Part shown: positions 1 to 13,619 of the stretch, one piece after another | Numbering within the stretch: position 1 is the stretch's first letter | Layout of the letters: every line of letters starts with the position of its first letter | From: Neocallimastix lanati (nom. inval.) | Lineage: Eukaryota > Neocallimastigomycota > Neocallimastigomycetes > Neocallimastigales > Neocallimastigaceae | DNA: 64,000 nucleotides | Direction: 5' to 3' | Assembly: GCA_016946835.1 (NCBI GenBank) | Contig: JACVTC010000024.1 | Span: forward strand, 988,501-1,052,500 | Notes under the pieces: generated by a model | What the model saw: the letters and a program-made list of their open reading frames with translations, nothing else | Database searches by the model: none | What the model was told of the DNA's origin: nothing | Program-made: the position numbers and the translations under genes

Positions 1-53
1 ATAAAATTATTATAATATAAAAATATACTAATACTAATAAATTATATATTTAC

Positions 54-218
54 TTGGTCTTAATAAATATGCCACTTTTGACGAATTAAAGGCTTGTCTT
101 AATTTTCCAAGGGTATAATAACTATATGACAAATGCCAATGAACAATTGACTATATATTAACATAAAAATAATAATAATAATAATTAGTTATTTTTGATA
201 TACATATGAAAATGGAAA

Positions 219-262
<44 letters not shown>

Positions 263-1471
263 TTTTCTTTTCTATATTTACCAATATATAATTTTGATTT
301 GCTAAATTATCACAAAAATCTTTACATAATATCTTATCCATTTTCATGTACTTATATATGATACCATAATCTTTTTCGATATTTTCTTTTTCAAATTCAA
401 CAGAAATATCATATTTGTCATTTGAATTTTGAATTTCTATTTCATTTTGACTTTCATTCCTATTTTTTATTAAAGTAGATATTAATTCATTAGAAAATAT
501 AGCTTCGTCATTCTCTTTCAAAAAACTTTTATTTGAGGAGGAATTAACAAAATTTATATAATTTTTAATGTTTTCAAGAATTCTTATTCCTTTATTTAAT
601 AATTTAAGATTGTTTTGATAGTATATTAATATTTCTGAATAATATATTGATCCAATAATATCGTATGGTTCATTACTTATTATTATAATAAATATATCAA
701 GAGCTTTTTCAATATTTTTATTATCAATTAAATAACGTAAAACATTTCTAAATAAATAAAGAATGGAAACATCATCATTTTTATTAGATATTTTAAATAG
801 AATGTCTTTTTTAAAGCTAATACTATTTATATAATCCATAATATCTTCTTCGTATTGAGTTTCACATAACAGTTGAAACATCCTTAAAAATACTAAATTT
901 ATTGGTATATCTTGTATTATTCTCCCTTTTTGATATATAATCTTCTTTTAATAATATTAAAAAAAAAAAAAAAAATAAAAAAAAAAAAATAAAAAAAGAA
1001 TAAAAATAATTAATTGTATAAATTAATAAATGTCAAATTAAAACAAAAACAAAAAAAATAATTAATTATATAAATTAATAAATATCAAATTAAAACAAAA
1101 AATAAAAAAAAATAAAAAAAAATATAAAAAATATTAATAATAATACCTGTATTAATATAAATAAAATTTCCATTTGAGCTTCATTGTTATCTTGTTGTTT
1201 ATATATTAAATATAAATTCCATAAAGAATATTCATAATACATATTAGATTCAATGCATGCTCTAAATTTCATTATTGAATTATTAAATTTTTTCTTTATA
1301 TAAAATTTATTATGATAATTAATATTGTATAAATGCAAACAAAAATTTTATATCTATATGTAATTTATATTTATATTTATATTTATATTTAAATTTACAA
1401 AAACTTACAATATTATAGTAACAACATCCTTGCATCAGTGAAATAACTGAATCAAAATAATCTAACTTATA

Positions 1472-1502
<31 letters not shown>

Positions 1503-3731
1503 GAGTTATTAGAGTTATTATTATTAGAGTTATTAATATCATTATTAATATTATTATTATTCTCTTTATCAGTATCATTACTAATAATATTATTCACAAT
1601 ATTAATATTATTATTTTCGTTATTATTATTATAATTAACATTTATATTATCTTCAAAATTGTTCTTTTTTTGAATAAACCTCATTTTATAACAAAATTTT
1701 AGAATTTTTTTAGACTTTTTAAAAGAAAATAGTTTATAATACGAATAAGCTAATAGTAGCCATCCATTAAAAAAAATCTTCCCTGATTCTTTTAATGTAT
1801 TTAATTGTTTTTCAAAATACTCTAATTGATCGAATGATATATTAAAAAATTTTCCCCATGCTAAAATATAAATATTATAATAATTCGATATAATTGGTAT
1901 AATTATAGTATTTTGATAAGGAAAAAGATTTATGTTACAATTTATTACTTCAATATTAGGTAAAATTGTATCATGAAATATATTTGATGTAGGATATATT
2001 TTAGAATCATTAGAGTAATGTTCTAATTCATCATCAAGATGTTGATTAATTTCAAAAACACATTCTGATGAAAATATATTCAACTTTGATATATTACTTA
2101 ATAATTCCTGAAAAAAAAATATTGAGCTATCCTTTCTTTCTTGCCTAAGCATTAAACTTATTATTTTAATGTATATAAATACAATGTATTGAATCAATTC
2201 ATTACTCTTTCTTCGATTTCCATTTAAATTATTAATTAATTTCTCATCATCATTTTGTTGATGTTGAACAACAAAATTAAAAATTAAAAATAACTTCTCA
2301 GCTATAGGAATATTTAATAAATTTTTTATATCTTCATTGTTTAAAATATTTTTTAAATTAATTAAGTATTTATTAAATATATTATTATTATTATTATTAT
2401 TACTGAATTTTATTCGTTTAACACCTGTAATTGATATATCTGTTGTTAAATTATATTTTGTATTTAACCAACTTTTATTATATGATATTAATTGAATTAA
2501 ATAATTGGAATTAAAATAATCAAAAATATTTAAATATTTTATTCTGTTTTCTAATGAATCAGAAGATTGAATATAATTTTGATAAAAAATATGCATATAA
2601 AAAGAACCTAAAACAAAAATTATTTTTGAATATGTTTCTTCTGAATCTATAAAAATGAAAAAAAAAAAAAAAAAAAAAAAGAATAATAGAAAATATCAAA
2701 ATTAAAATTATTATTTCATTATTACTATTATTATTAATAATATAGTACTATTACAATTTCAAATTATGATAATACATTTAATGACATTAAGATAAATTTC
2801 AATTTCATTCAGTATTTTGTTTAGCTTTATTTCCTTTCTCTTTTATATTTACATTAATATTAATTATAAATATATATATATTAATAAGTGATATAAAATA
2901 CTAAAATTAAATATATATTAACAATTCTTATAAAATAATTCTTTACCTTAAATTTTATTAATAAATTGTTAATTCTAATATTCATTGAATCATATGATAA
3001 AGGATTAAATTCTAATAAGTTAATAATATTAAAAGAAATTATTTTTTATTAATTAATTTAACATCATAATTTCACAAACTTCTTGAAACTCAATTCTACT
3101 AACCATTTAATTTATTTTCCGAAATTTCATTAGCACCAAACATAAAGCATTCTAAATACCAATTTAATTTGTTTAATATTAAATTCAACTTTTTTCCATA
3201 AAGATTATTTAAATTATCACTAAGCCATGTTTTAATTACCCTAAATGCTAAATAATTGCCATTAATAGTTTCATCATTTTCGTGAAATAATTTCTTTTCA
3301 TCATTAATGTTATTATAATTTAATTCAATTCTCTTCTTTTTTCCTTCGTCATCTTTATTATTACTATTATCGGATTCCATTGGATTATGTTTATTATTAA
3401 CTTTATTTTGTATATTATGATTCATATCTTTAAATTCATTTGAAATTTCTTCTTTATCATTAATCAATATAATATCCTTCTTATTAAAAACTGAATAAAT
3501 TAATTTTTCAATTTCTTTGTCTATTTTATAATCATTATCATTTTCATCCATATAAATCATTAACAATTCAACATATATTTTAAAAGCATTTCTGTTTTTA
3601 ATTTTCCAAATATAATCCATAAACGAACAGTTACATTTTAATATATTATCACTAAAATTATTAATTGATAATGAATGTATGTTACATTTATAAAAATTAC
3701 ATTGGCTACATCTTTCTTCAACTAGCTCCAT
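54..3731 (-). CDS. TPR-like helical-repeat protein, partial at left edge
   Basis: Exons joined by GT..AG and frame: 3731-3104, 3011-2947, 2839-2776 (weakest, AAAG acceptor), 2646-1409, 1293-1147, 944-282, 150-54. This gives about 967 residues, and a donor at position 53 shows that the gene continues off the window. The N-terminus has clustered Cys/His residues (ERCSQCNFYKCNIH), then a low-complexity charged stretch, then Asn homopolymers encoded by AAT runs. The C-terminal half consists of paired amphipathic helices with TPR-like spacing: WLLLAYSYYKLFSFKKSKK, a helix pair built from the 1293-1147 exon, and HWHLSYSYYTLGKLRQAF in the last exon. TPR proteins act as scaffolds in many complexes. 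A TFIIIC or APC/C subunit was considered, but no family-specific motif was found, so no function is given. The gene model is well supported by frame continuity; identity is unknown. Confidence 0.7.
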
Positions 3732-3963
3732 TATAATATATGTAATATTTTATATGCACTATTATATATTTAAAATATATATTTTTAACATTGAGAGATA
3801 CTTTTAAACTATATTTTTTAATAAAATGAGATTAAAATTACAAAATCAAATCAATCATATATATTTCTTATTTTATCCAAAAATTAAACATAATCATTTT
3901 TAAATATAAAAAAATTTTTTTTTCTTGCTAAGCACTTTTTTTATAAGTTTATTCACATTTTAA

Positions 3964-3968
3964 TTAAT

Positions 3969-4047
<79 letters not shown>

Positions 4048-4094
4048 TTCATTCATTCATTCATTTATTCATTTATTCATTTATTCATTTATTT
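3964..4094. repeat. (TTTA)n tetranucleotide array with TTCA variants
   Basis: About 20 TTTA units followed by interspersed TTCA units that have spread in a patterned way near the right end (TTCATTTA alternation). Simple-sequence expansion typical of this spacer DNA. Confidence 0.9.
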
Positions 4095-4852
4095 AATTAT
4101 GTTTATTATTAAAAAACTAAAAATTATTAAAAAACTAAACTAAAACTAAAACTCAATTGACTGAAAAAGTAGAATTGAATAACAGTAATAAAGAATGTAC
4201 ATTATATTAAAATTTGAACGCCATTCTTTTGAGTAATATCTTAATTTTTATCAAAGATATATTCTTTGATAATAGGTAAACAAGGAATATTCAGGAAACT
4301 AATTCCATTCTTTGTAAAGTTCTAATGATAATAATTATTATATTATTTAAAGACTATAATAATTTTTGAAATAATCCAAATTCAGAACTAATAATAGTAT
4401 AGAATCTGCTAACAAAAAAAAATTCAAAGTTCATATCTTATACAGAAAAGAAATATGACTTTAAAAATATAATAATTTACATATATAAATAATATTTTCA
4501 TTAAGAGATTGTTTGTTTTAAAAATATTAATTGTATAAATGTTTTAAAAAATTTTAGTTAATAATAATGAATCATAAGAACATTTTCATTTTTAATATTT
4601 TGATACTCCAAATATCAAAGTAAAAATTTACAATAATAATTATAGAAGAAATTTTGGTATTATTATAATAAGTAATAATGCATAATAATACATATTTATA
4701 TATAATTGTTTGTTTTAAGAAATATTTCTTCTTTATAAAATTTTTTATCTAATATTTTCAATCATTGAATATTTTTCTAAAATAAAAAAAAAAAAAAAAT
4801 AAAATAAAATAAAATAAATATAATAAAAAAATATAATAAATAAAAGGAAAAA

Positions 4853-4883
<31 letters not shown>

Positions 4884-5052
4884 TTAAATTATGTGATGTG
4901 ACTTTTTTCCAGTTAAAATTAATTAAAAAAAATAATATTTAAGAAATACATATTCATTAAATATGTTAAGCATTGATATTACGGTTTGATATAAATATTA
5001 TTTTATGATAATAACAGAAATCTATTTATGTTTTTTAACTTAATAGCAGCAG

Positions 5053-5112
5053 TAACAACAACAATAATAATAATAACTAAATATATATATATTATTATTA
5101 TTGTTGTTGTTA
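5053..5112. repeat. perfect 22-bp inverted repeat of AAC/AAT triplets
   Basis: Left arm 5053-5074 begins TAACAACAACAAT and is the exact reverse complement of the right arm 5091-5112. The 16-bp spacer is AT-rich. The arms share the same change from AAC to AAT triplets, so this is a true palindrome and not just two adjacent microsatellites. Confidence 0.85.
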
Positions 5113-5200
5113 TTGTTATTATTATCGTTATTATTATTATTATTTTCAGAAATAAATTTATGAATTTAATTTAAAATTTAAACTAATTGACCATATTTAC

Positions 5201-5301
<101 letters not shown>

Positions 5302-6389
5302 ATTTCATCTTTTTAAATGTAAATTAAAAAAAAAAAAAGGAATTCAAAAAATTTGTAATTAAAATATGTAAATATTTATTTTAAATACTTATTTAATTAT
5401 GTTATTCTGAGAAAGATAAAAAGTGGAATTATTTTATTATTATTATTCTGTTATTTTTTAATTTAATGAACATAAAATTAATTTATATTTTTTTTTTTTT
5501 ATTTATATATATATATAAAAAAAAAAAAGTAATAAAATTTAATTACCGAGAAACGAATATCTAAATTATTTTCTAATGTCGCTGTTAAATTAATTGAATA
5601 TATTATTTTTCAATCAGATTTTATTAAATATATCCTTGAATTTTCTATTTTAAAAAATAATCCTGGTCTGCTATTTATCATAAAAAAATTCAATAATAAT
5701 ATAATGTGAAATTTTTGATTATTAAGATATTGAAGAAATGATTTTTAAAGCAGAAACTTTAAAATATGTAACATAATTTTTAATAAATAAATCTTTAAAA
5801 ACTTTTATCAATAAATAATCAATTGTAAAAAATTATTGAAACAAACTATTTTGAATTTTATTTTACACTGCAATAAAAATCTAACAAATAGAAATTTATT
5901 AGATCTTTTATTATAATGAAAATATACAAAAAGAAAAATGAATGAAAAAAAAAAATTTTTTTTTAATAATTATATTTAATACATTTTTGATTTTGAAATA
6001 ATTTTTAAATTTTAAAAAAGTATAATAAATTATATATAATAAACTTTAAAGACTAAAAAAATGATAAATATATATATTTATATTATTATTTAAGATTTTC
6101 TGTTTATAGATTAATTAATTATAAAATTTTACGGTAAAACTATTAATCACTTTTAGTTAGGAAAAAATCGAAAAATAAAAGATAAAAGATATAATAAAAA
6201 GAATGAAATTAAACTAGACTGAAGGTCGAAATATAAAAATAAATATAAAAAAATAGCAATAACAATAAAAAAAAAAAAAAGAAAAAGTAACTTCAAAGTA
6301 TTATTGATTAATAAAATAATAATAATAATAATAAAATAAAGAAATTAAGAATTATTATATAATGGTATATTTTATAACATATCAATTAA

Positions 6390-6429
<40 letters not shown>

Positions 6430-6489
6430 ACCAAACTAATTAAATGTTATTTTTATTTTTCTGAATATTGAAATAATTGTATAATCAAA

Positions 6490-6939
6490 ATGAAAACAAA
6501 GGCTCATACATTACAATGGTATATTAAGTCATAACTATCATTTTTAATCATTTTTAAAAAAAAAAATTATTTTAATTACTAACAAAATTGAAAAAAATAT
6601 TCATTTTTCAACAATTAAATTAAGGAGTGATTTATCACTTCATCAAATAAACCAGTTTTATGACACATCTATACAACAAAACGCCATAAGGTATAATTTA
6701 TCATTTTTAAAATTTTTTTTTCTTATAATTATTATTACACTGAATATTACTTAATTTATATTCATATTTTTATTTCTGTTTATAATCTTATTATATTATA
6801 ATTAATAATTATAGTTTAATTGAATCATGGTTTCCTTCAGATGAAACTAATATCAAGAAGAGAGTTTTATATGATTTTTACTATTTTATATTAATGTATA
6901 ATGTTATATTTGTTATTTATTAATTAATAAATATGAAAA

Positions 6940-6994
<55 letters not shown>

Positions 6995-7706
6995 GCAACA
7001 ATAATTATTAAATATTCAATAAAAAAAAATTTTTTTTTTAATAATATTTTATTATATAAGGTTTGCAAAAGAAATAAATTTAGAGCCCATTCAAATATCA
7101 ATCTTTTTTTCAATAATGAAAAAAACTCATGAAGTTTCCATGTGTATATATAAAAATATATATCACCTTTAATTTTTTAATTATATGATATTATATATTT
7201 GTTTTTATATATTTTATTTATCGATAATATGTATATATACTCTATTAAAGCATCTCCCTATATGAGATTGGATGAAGATTATGCCTATTTCCAAAATTTG
7301 ATATTAATGCATAGTATTGATAGACCACCATATAGTAAAAAATATTTCAGTTTAGAACAAATAAGAAAAATAACAGAATATGCAACAAATACGTACAATA
7401 TCATTAAAATAATAATAATATTAATAATAATTTATAGTATCATTTAAAATTGATTTTATTTTATGAAAATAATATTAAAAATAATATATATATATAATTT
7501 CAATATTATAATTTACAACTTAATAGATATTTCAGACATTATACAATGTATAAATATACATTTACTAAACAACAAAAATTAACATTAAATACTGTTAATG
7601 TAAACAATGATCCAAAGATACCGGAAGAGGAAGAATTAAAAGAAGAGGAAGTCCAACAACAAGATAAAAATGAATTGGAAAATGTAAATACTTAAATTAA
7701 ATTCTA

Positions 7707-7754
<48 letters not shown>

Positions 7755-8351
7755 TTTATTTTATGATTTATTTATATTTACATAAATATAATTTATTATA
7801 TTAGATTTTAACAACAATTTTTTTTTATTACAATATTTAATAATAATTATTATAATTATGATCAAAAGGCCGAAGGAAATGAAGAAATTAGTATATTGGA
7901 AACTAATAAAACTGAAAAAACTGAAAATCCTGAAAAGGTAGAAGATGAAAAAGAGACAGAAAATAATAAAACAGAAGAAATTAAAAAGCCTGAAAATACA
8001 GAAAATAATGAAATGACTGAAAATATAGTGGATGATGCTAAGACAGAAAATGAAAGTGAAGAGAAAAAAGATGATGAACACAAGGAAGAAAATGAAGTAG
8101 AAGAAAGAGAAGAAGAATTAACCCCACGTGAAAAAGCTATCGTCGACTTAAAAGCATTAATTGAAAGTGCTATTGGACCAAAAATTCAAGAATTAAAAAC
8201 AACCCTCACAACGATGTTATCAAATTCAGAAGATCAATTAATTAAGCAAATTAAAAAAATGGATGACGCAAAGAAAAAAGCATCAAAAGAAGCAACAACA
8301 TCTAAAAGTAATGATAAAGATAAAAAAGCTTCAAAAGGAAAGAAAAAATAA
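6490..8351 (+). CDS. CFAP119: Flagellar C1a-32 / CFAP119 (CCDC189)-like axonemal protein
   Basis: Seven exons: 6490-6518, 6625-6690, 6815-6895, 7061-7143, 7251-7392, 7527-7683, 7869-8351. They close exactly in frame to 346 residues. Residues about 1-160 read as the CLAMP / flagellar C1a-32 domain: a helical stretch with FAKEINLEPIQISIFFS, then HSIDRPPYSKKYFSLEQ, then TYFRHYTMYKYTFT. This order (basic-PPYS, FSLEQ, TYFRHY.LYKYTFT) is what I recall of the CCDC189 family; recognition is from memory, not alignment. The rest is a Glu/Lys/Thr-rich low-complexity segment, a short helical segment (LTPREKAIVDLKALIE) and a lysine-rich tail. Family members belong to the C1a projection of the axonemal central pair, which modulates flagellar beating. 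A standalone gene of this kind implies motile zoospores. The start codon follows AAAA and opens a 29-nt exon. Confidence 0.68.
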
Positions 8352-8358
8352 AAAATAA

Positions 8359-8400
<42 letters not shown>

Positions 8401-9129
8401 TATTATTATTATTATTACTTCAAAATATTTTTATTTATATTTTTATTATCTTACATCTTATTTTCAAAATTTTATGTTAGTGTAAATTTCCATTCTTTAG
8501 ATTTAATATAAGACATATTTAATACATTATAATAAAAAATAAAAAATTAAAATATCTTTAACAAAAAGAATAAAAAATAAAAAATAAAAAAAAAAAAAAA
8601 AAAAAAAAAAGAAACATAAAAAATATAAAAATATAAAAATATTATTTGAAAAGTATTATATCATAAAACATTTTTTTTTATTTTTATTTTTATTTCATTA
8701 TCTAAATATAAAATTATATTTTAAAATAAAATATATTCAATACAATCTTTATAACTAAGTACATAAAAATATTTAAATTGTATTAAATAATAAAATATAT
8801 ATAAATATAAAATAACATATAAAAAATATTTTATTTACTTACTTTTATTATTACCCAAATAATTTTTCTTTTTTTTTTTTTTTTTTTTTTTCTTATTTTG
8901 TTTATTTTATTTATTTTTATTTTATTTTGTTTATTTTTATTTTATTTTTCTTTATTTTTTATCTTTTTTTTTAACTTTTTTATAAATAATTTGAAATATA
9001 ATAAATAATTTTTTTTTTCTATATAAAATAAATATAATTTATTCACTATATTACATATTCTATTGTTTTAATAAATAGTATAAAAAATTTAAAATTAAAA
9101 TTTGTTTTTTATATATATTAATTGCATAT

Positions 9130-9171
<42 letters not shown>

Positions 9172-9235
9172 AAATTATTTTTTTGTATTTTCTTTTTTTT
9201 TAATAAATTATTTTTTTGTATTTTTCTATTTTTTC

Positions 9236-9266
<31 letters not shown>

Positions 9267-9285
9267 TTAATTACAAATTCATTTT
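8352..9285. other. convergent 3' spacer
   Basis: Lies between the 3' ends of two convergent genes. It contains poly-A and poly-T runs (including about 40 T near 9128-9167 and about 25 T near 9238-9263) and a palindromic AAT/ATT tract. No coding signal. Confidence 0.75.
8360..8417. repeat. palindromic (TAA)n/(TTA)n tract just after a stop codon
   Basis: About 13 TAA triplets invert to about 6 ATT triplets, starting only 9 bp past the CFAP119-like stop. It could form a 3'-end hairpin in the transcript. A terminator role is not shown. Confidence 0.75.
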
Positions 9286-11723
9286 TTAATCCTTTCTTAA
9301 GCTTCCATTTACTAAAGTTCTTATACCTGCAGAAACAAAAATTCCAAATAAAGTACCAAGCGGAGCAGCAAGGAATGCACCTAAACTTTCTCCTTCAACA
9401 CTCATACCAGAAGGTAATAGTAATAAGGCAAGGCCTTCATAGAAATCTTTATGGAAAATCCAACCGAAAATAGCAATAGATATGATACCAACAACCATAC
9501 CTATAACACAATCATAACCATTTATATAGAATTTTCTTTCTTCTCCATTAATTGCATATGTTTTATTTATATTTTCATTTTTACTATCAATGACAATACC
9601 AATATCTTCTTTACTATCACTTTTATCTATTAAAATAATTTTAAAATAATAATAAAATATAATAAAATAAAAATAAAAATAAAATAAAATAAAATAAATT
9701 AATGTTTTATATATATATGTAGATTGTAATAATAATATAATAAAATATATTCTTTTTTTTCATCACAATAATAATGAATTTTATTGATGAAAAAAAAAAA
9801 AATGAAAAAATGAAATTTACCTTTTTTTAATGAAAGTTCTTGCTTACTATCCTTTGATTGAGTAATTGTTTTATATTTCTTAAAACGATCAATAAAAGCA
9901 ATCATTACAACAACAGCTACAATTGTAGAATATAAATCAGCAATTAAGAATAATCTCATAATATCAGCATTCTTTGAGGCAAGAAAAACAATTGGAATAG
10001 TTAAAATAACAACACATAATCTAGCATAATTTACATGAATCTTATTATCAAAAACATCATTAACAATAGTAGCAGTTAAACCAATTTGAAGAGTATCAGT
10101 ACAAGAGCAGACAAGAGAAACAACTAAAATTAATACAATAACATTAATCCATCCTTTTTGAGGTAAGGTAAGAGAGAAGAAAACGTTATTATATTCAGCT
10201 TCATTGGAACAGCATAAATTACCCCAGATAGCAATAATACCAGAACTATATTTAACATATATAATATATAATTTTTAATAGTTTTAATAAGCTTATTACA
10301 ACATCTAATAAATAAAAAAATTCTTAAATTTAAATAAAATAAATATTTACAATCCTAAAATAGAGAAAGTTATAAGAATAAGAACACTAGCAACAAGAAG
10401 ACCAATAATTAAATCCTTATTACTCTTTGATGAATAGACTCTTTGCCAGTAACCCTTTAATAATTAATAAAAAAAATATTTAATATTAATAACAATATAA
10501 AAAAAATATAACAATATTAAAACAATATTAAAATATTATCAAAACAATAACAATATATATATATATATATATTTTTATTTATTATAACTATAAACATACT
10601 TGATGGAAAAGATTAGCACCAGTAATAGCAACAGTAAGAACATAGAATGATTCAATAGCAATTCTTGTTGGTTGTAACAAGCCAGAACTTTCAATAGTAT
10701 TTGAATCAATGTTAACATAATTAAATATTGAAGCAGAAACGATCACAATTAATAAAATAATCGCCCAACCTTGAATTTTATCAGTAAGCATTGAAGTTGG
10801 AAGACCACCATATGCTTTTTATATTATTTATATATATATATAATTTTTTATTTTAATATTAATATTTATTATTACAATAATAATATTGTTCGTTTGTTTT
10901 AATTATATATATTAAATAATAATAAATAAAAAAAAAAAAAAAAGAAAAAAAAAAAAAAAAATACCAGTATAAACAGTAGTAACTAAAGCTGTCATACAAA
11001 TTGGAATAATGGAGTTTAAACCATAAGTAGCAGTCATTGTGCTACCTAAAGCAGTTAATTCAGAAATATAAGTAATTGACATATAAAAAACAACCATTAT
11101 ACCAACGAAAGCATGACATAATCTTCCATATCTTTCCTTAATAAATTCAGTAATAGTAACACCATTTGGACACTTCTTACGAATAGCTGGACCAATAAAA
11201 ATAAGTACAATTAATGGAACAACGCAAGCAATTACATAAGCAATTAAACCATAAATACCATAATAAGCAGCTGTCGTAGGTAAAGTGAATAAAATCCAAC
11301 TACCAATACCTAAATTATAAATATATATATATTTTTATTTTTAAAATAAAAAAAATTGTTTTTTAATATATATAATTAAACAAAAATAAAAATAAATTAT
11401 TAAAAATAGAGTATTGATTATTTTCTTTTCTATTATTTTTTAATTTTTCTTATATATATATAAATTAAAACCATCTATACAACCATTATTATATAAATTT
11501 ATACATAATATTATTGATTTTTTTTTTGCTATGAATTTATTTTCAAGTTATATTTACCAGCAACATAAAAATTAATTCCAAGTGCTTTCCATGATTGTGA
11601 AGAACGAGCAGTTAAAAACTGATCCTTTGACATTTTTCCACCTTTTACCAGAACAATACCGATAATAAGGAAAAAAGCTAATGTCAGGTAAATTACAACA
11701 TTAGAAAGTGAATTACTAATCAT
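9286..11723 (-). CDS. Sodium:solute symporter (SSS/SLC5 family) transporter
   Basis: Six exons: 11723-11558, 11309-10965, 10814-10600, 10454-10351, 10245-9821, 9626-9286. They join in frame to 531 residues, within the 500-700 normal for the SSS family. Repeated hydrophobic segments give roughly 12-13 predicted membrane helices. TM1 is NVVIYLTLAFFLIIGIVLV, followed by a TARSSQSWKALGINFYVAGIG segment of the kind that precedes TM2 in symporters. Then come GVTITEFIKERYG, ISELTALGSTMTATYGL and the conserved GGLPTSMLTDKIQGWAI. The SSS family couples Na+ (or H+) to uptake of sugars, amino acids, urea or ions. The GG-x(3)-S/T-x(3)-TD-x(2)-Q segment is the family signature region. Fungal relatives include the Dur3 urea/polyamine transporters, but this protein is shorter and the substrate cannot be assigned. 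It sits in the plasma membrane by inference. Confidence 0.85.
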
Positions 11724-12546
11724 TTTTTTTAAAGTATTTTTTTTTTTTTATATATTTTTAAAATTTAATTTTTTGTGCTTTTATTATAAATATCTATATT
11801 TATTCAGAAAGAAAAATTAAGTAAAGGTTATTTATAAATAAAAAAGGTTAATTTATATATATAATTTTTTTTATCTTTTAATTTTTATTATTTCTTGACA
11901 AAGATTCTTTTTTTTTTATTTTATACTAAAAAAAAAAAAAAAAAAAAAAAATTAATATATTAATATTATATTATCATATTATATATTATAAAATAAGTTA
12001 TCTAAAAAATTTATTTTATTTATATATTAATTATATATATTAAAATATAATTATTAATTATTGTTAATTAAATAAATTTAATTGTTCAATTTAATTTTTA
12101 ATAAAAGATAATATAATTATGATTTACATATAGAAATTATTTATATATAAATATTATAAAAAAAAGTAAATAAAAAAAAATTTTTTTTAAGGGAACTTTA
12201 ATATAAAATAAAATTAAAAATGATAATAAAACAAAATACAATATAATTGTATAATTTATACTAATTAATAATAATTAATAAATAATAAATAATAAATAAT
12301 AAATAATAATCGATAGTAAATAATAAATAATAATAAATAATAATAAATTATAAACAATAGTTTTTACTATTATTTATAATTCTCAATATTAAAACAGAAA
12401 AATATTTATACTATATTATATATATTATATAAAGCATTAATAGTATTTAAATAATTTTATGTTGTGTTGTTTTTTAACATTAAACATCATATAGTAAGAG
12501 ATTAAATAAAAACTTCAATTATTTTCATATTACATAATATTTCAAC

Positions 12547-12599
<53 letters not shown>

Positions 12600-12920
12600 T
12601 ATATGAATAATAAAAATAATTAATCTAATATTAATAATATGTTTTAAAACGAATAATTGTTAAACTATTAATATTAGAATTAATCATTTCTTATGATATT
12701 ATTTATAATATGTAATATATTGTATTACAAAGCTATATATAATAAGTTTCTCTTTTTTCTTATTATATCAATATGATAATCCGTATGTCTGTACATATCT
12801 ATAAGCTTTATGCTTTATTACAATTTTAAAAGTTTAAAAAGATATATGGGAAACTTATGTAGTATCCAGTAAAAGCATTCCAAAATTACAAAAAAAAAAT
12901 GTATGTATCATATATTATCT

Positions 12921-12966
<46 letters not shown>

Positions 12967-13140
12967 GTTTTAATTTTAATTTATATTTATATTTATATAT
13001 ATTAAATATCTTTTTAAAAAAAATTGCCCACATAACCTTAATATATTGATTAATTTATTTTACATTATTTTTATCATGATAATTTTTATTATTAAAGAAA
13101 GCATTAAAATGTTATAATATCTAATTATACTATTTTTTAT

Positions 13141-13142
13141 AT

Positions 13143-13201
<59 letters not shown>

Positions 13202-13222
13202 TTCATTTATTCATTTATTCAT

Positions 13223-13280
<58 letters not shown>
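13141..13280. repeat. (TTTA)n array with central TTCA variants
   Basis: About 35 tetranucleotide units. A short TTCATTTA block in the middle resembles the variant block of the array at 3964-4094. Confidence 0.9.
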
Positions 13281-13281
<1 letters not shown>

Positions 13282-13619
13282 TAATAAAAAAAATATAAAT
13301 GAGTTAATACAATAACAAAAAAAAAAAATAATATATATATATGTAACAATTCTATTTTTTTTTTTATTTCAATTTTTTAATTTAAATTAATTTAATATAA
13401 TATTAAAATCAACAATAATAATTTTATACAAAAAAAAGAAAAAAAAAAAAATTTAAAATATATATATTAAATTTTAAAATATATATTAAATTTTATTAAA
13501 ATATAATAAAATTATACCCTTGTACTCGTTACGGAACATGTCTCTTTTTATTCCAAAGTAATATGAATTTAAGTTAAATATTACCAAAGATTCGGCCTAT
13601 TAAATTTATTGCTATGAAT

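Noticed and set aside
6913..7113. Minus-strand 66-codon open frame
   Set aside because: Overlaps a plus-strand exon of the flagellar gene (7061-7143) and a TAA microsatellite; no independent support.
9216..9633. Plus-strand open frames opposite the transporter 3' exon
   Set aside because: Shadows of the minus-strand SSS exon, with poly-Phe starts from T-runs.
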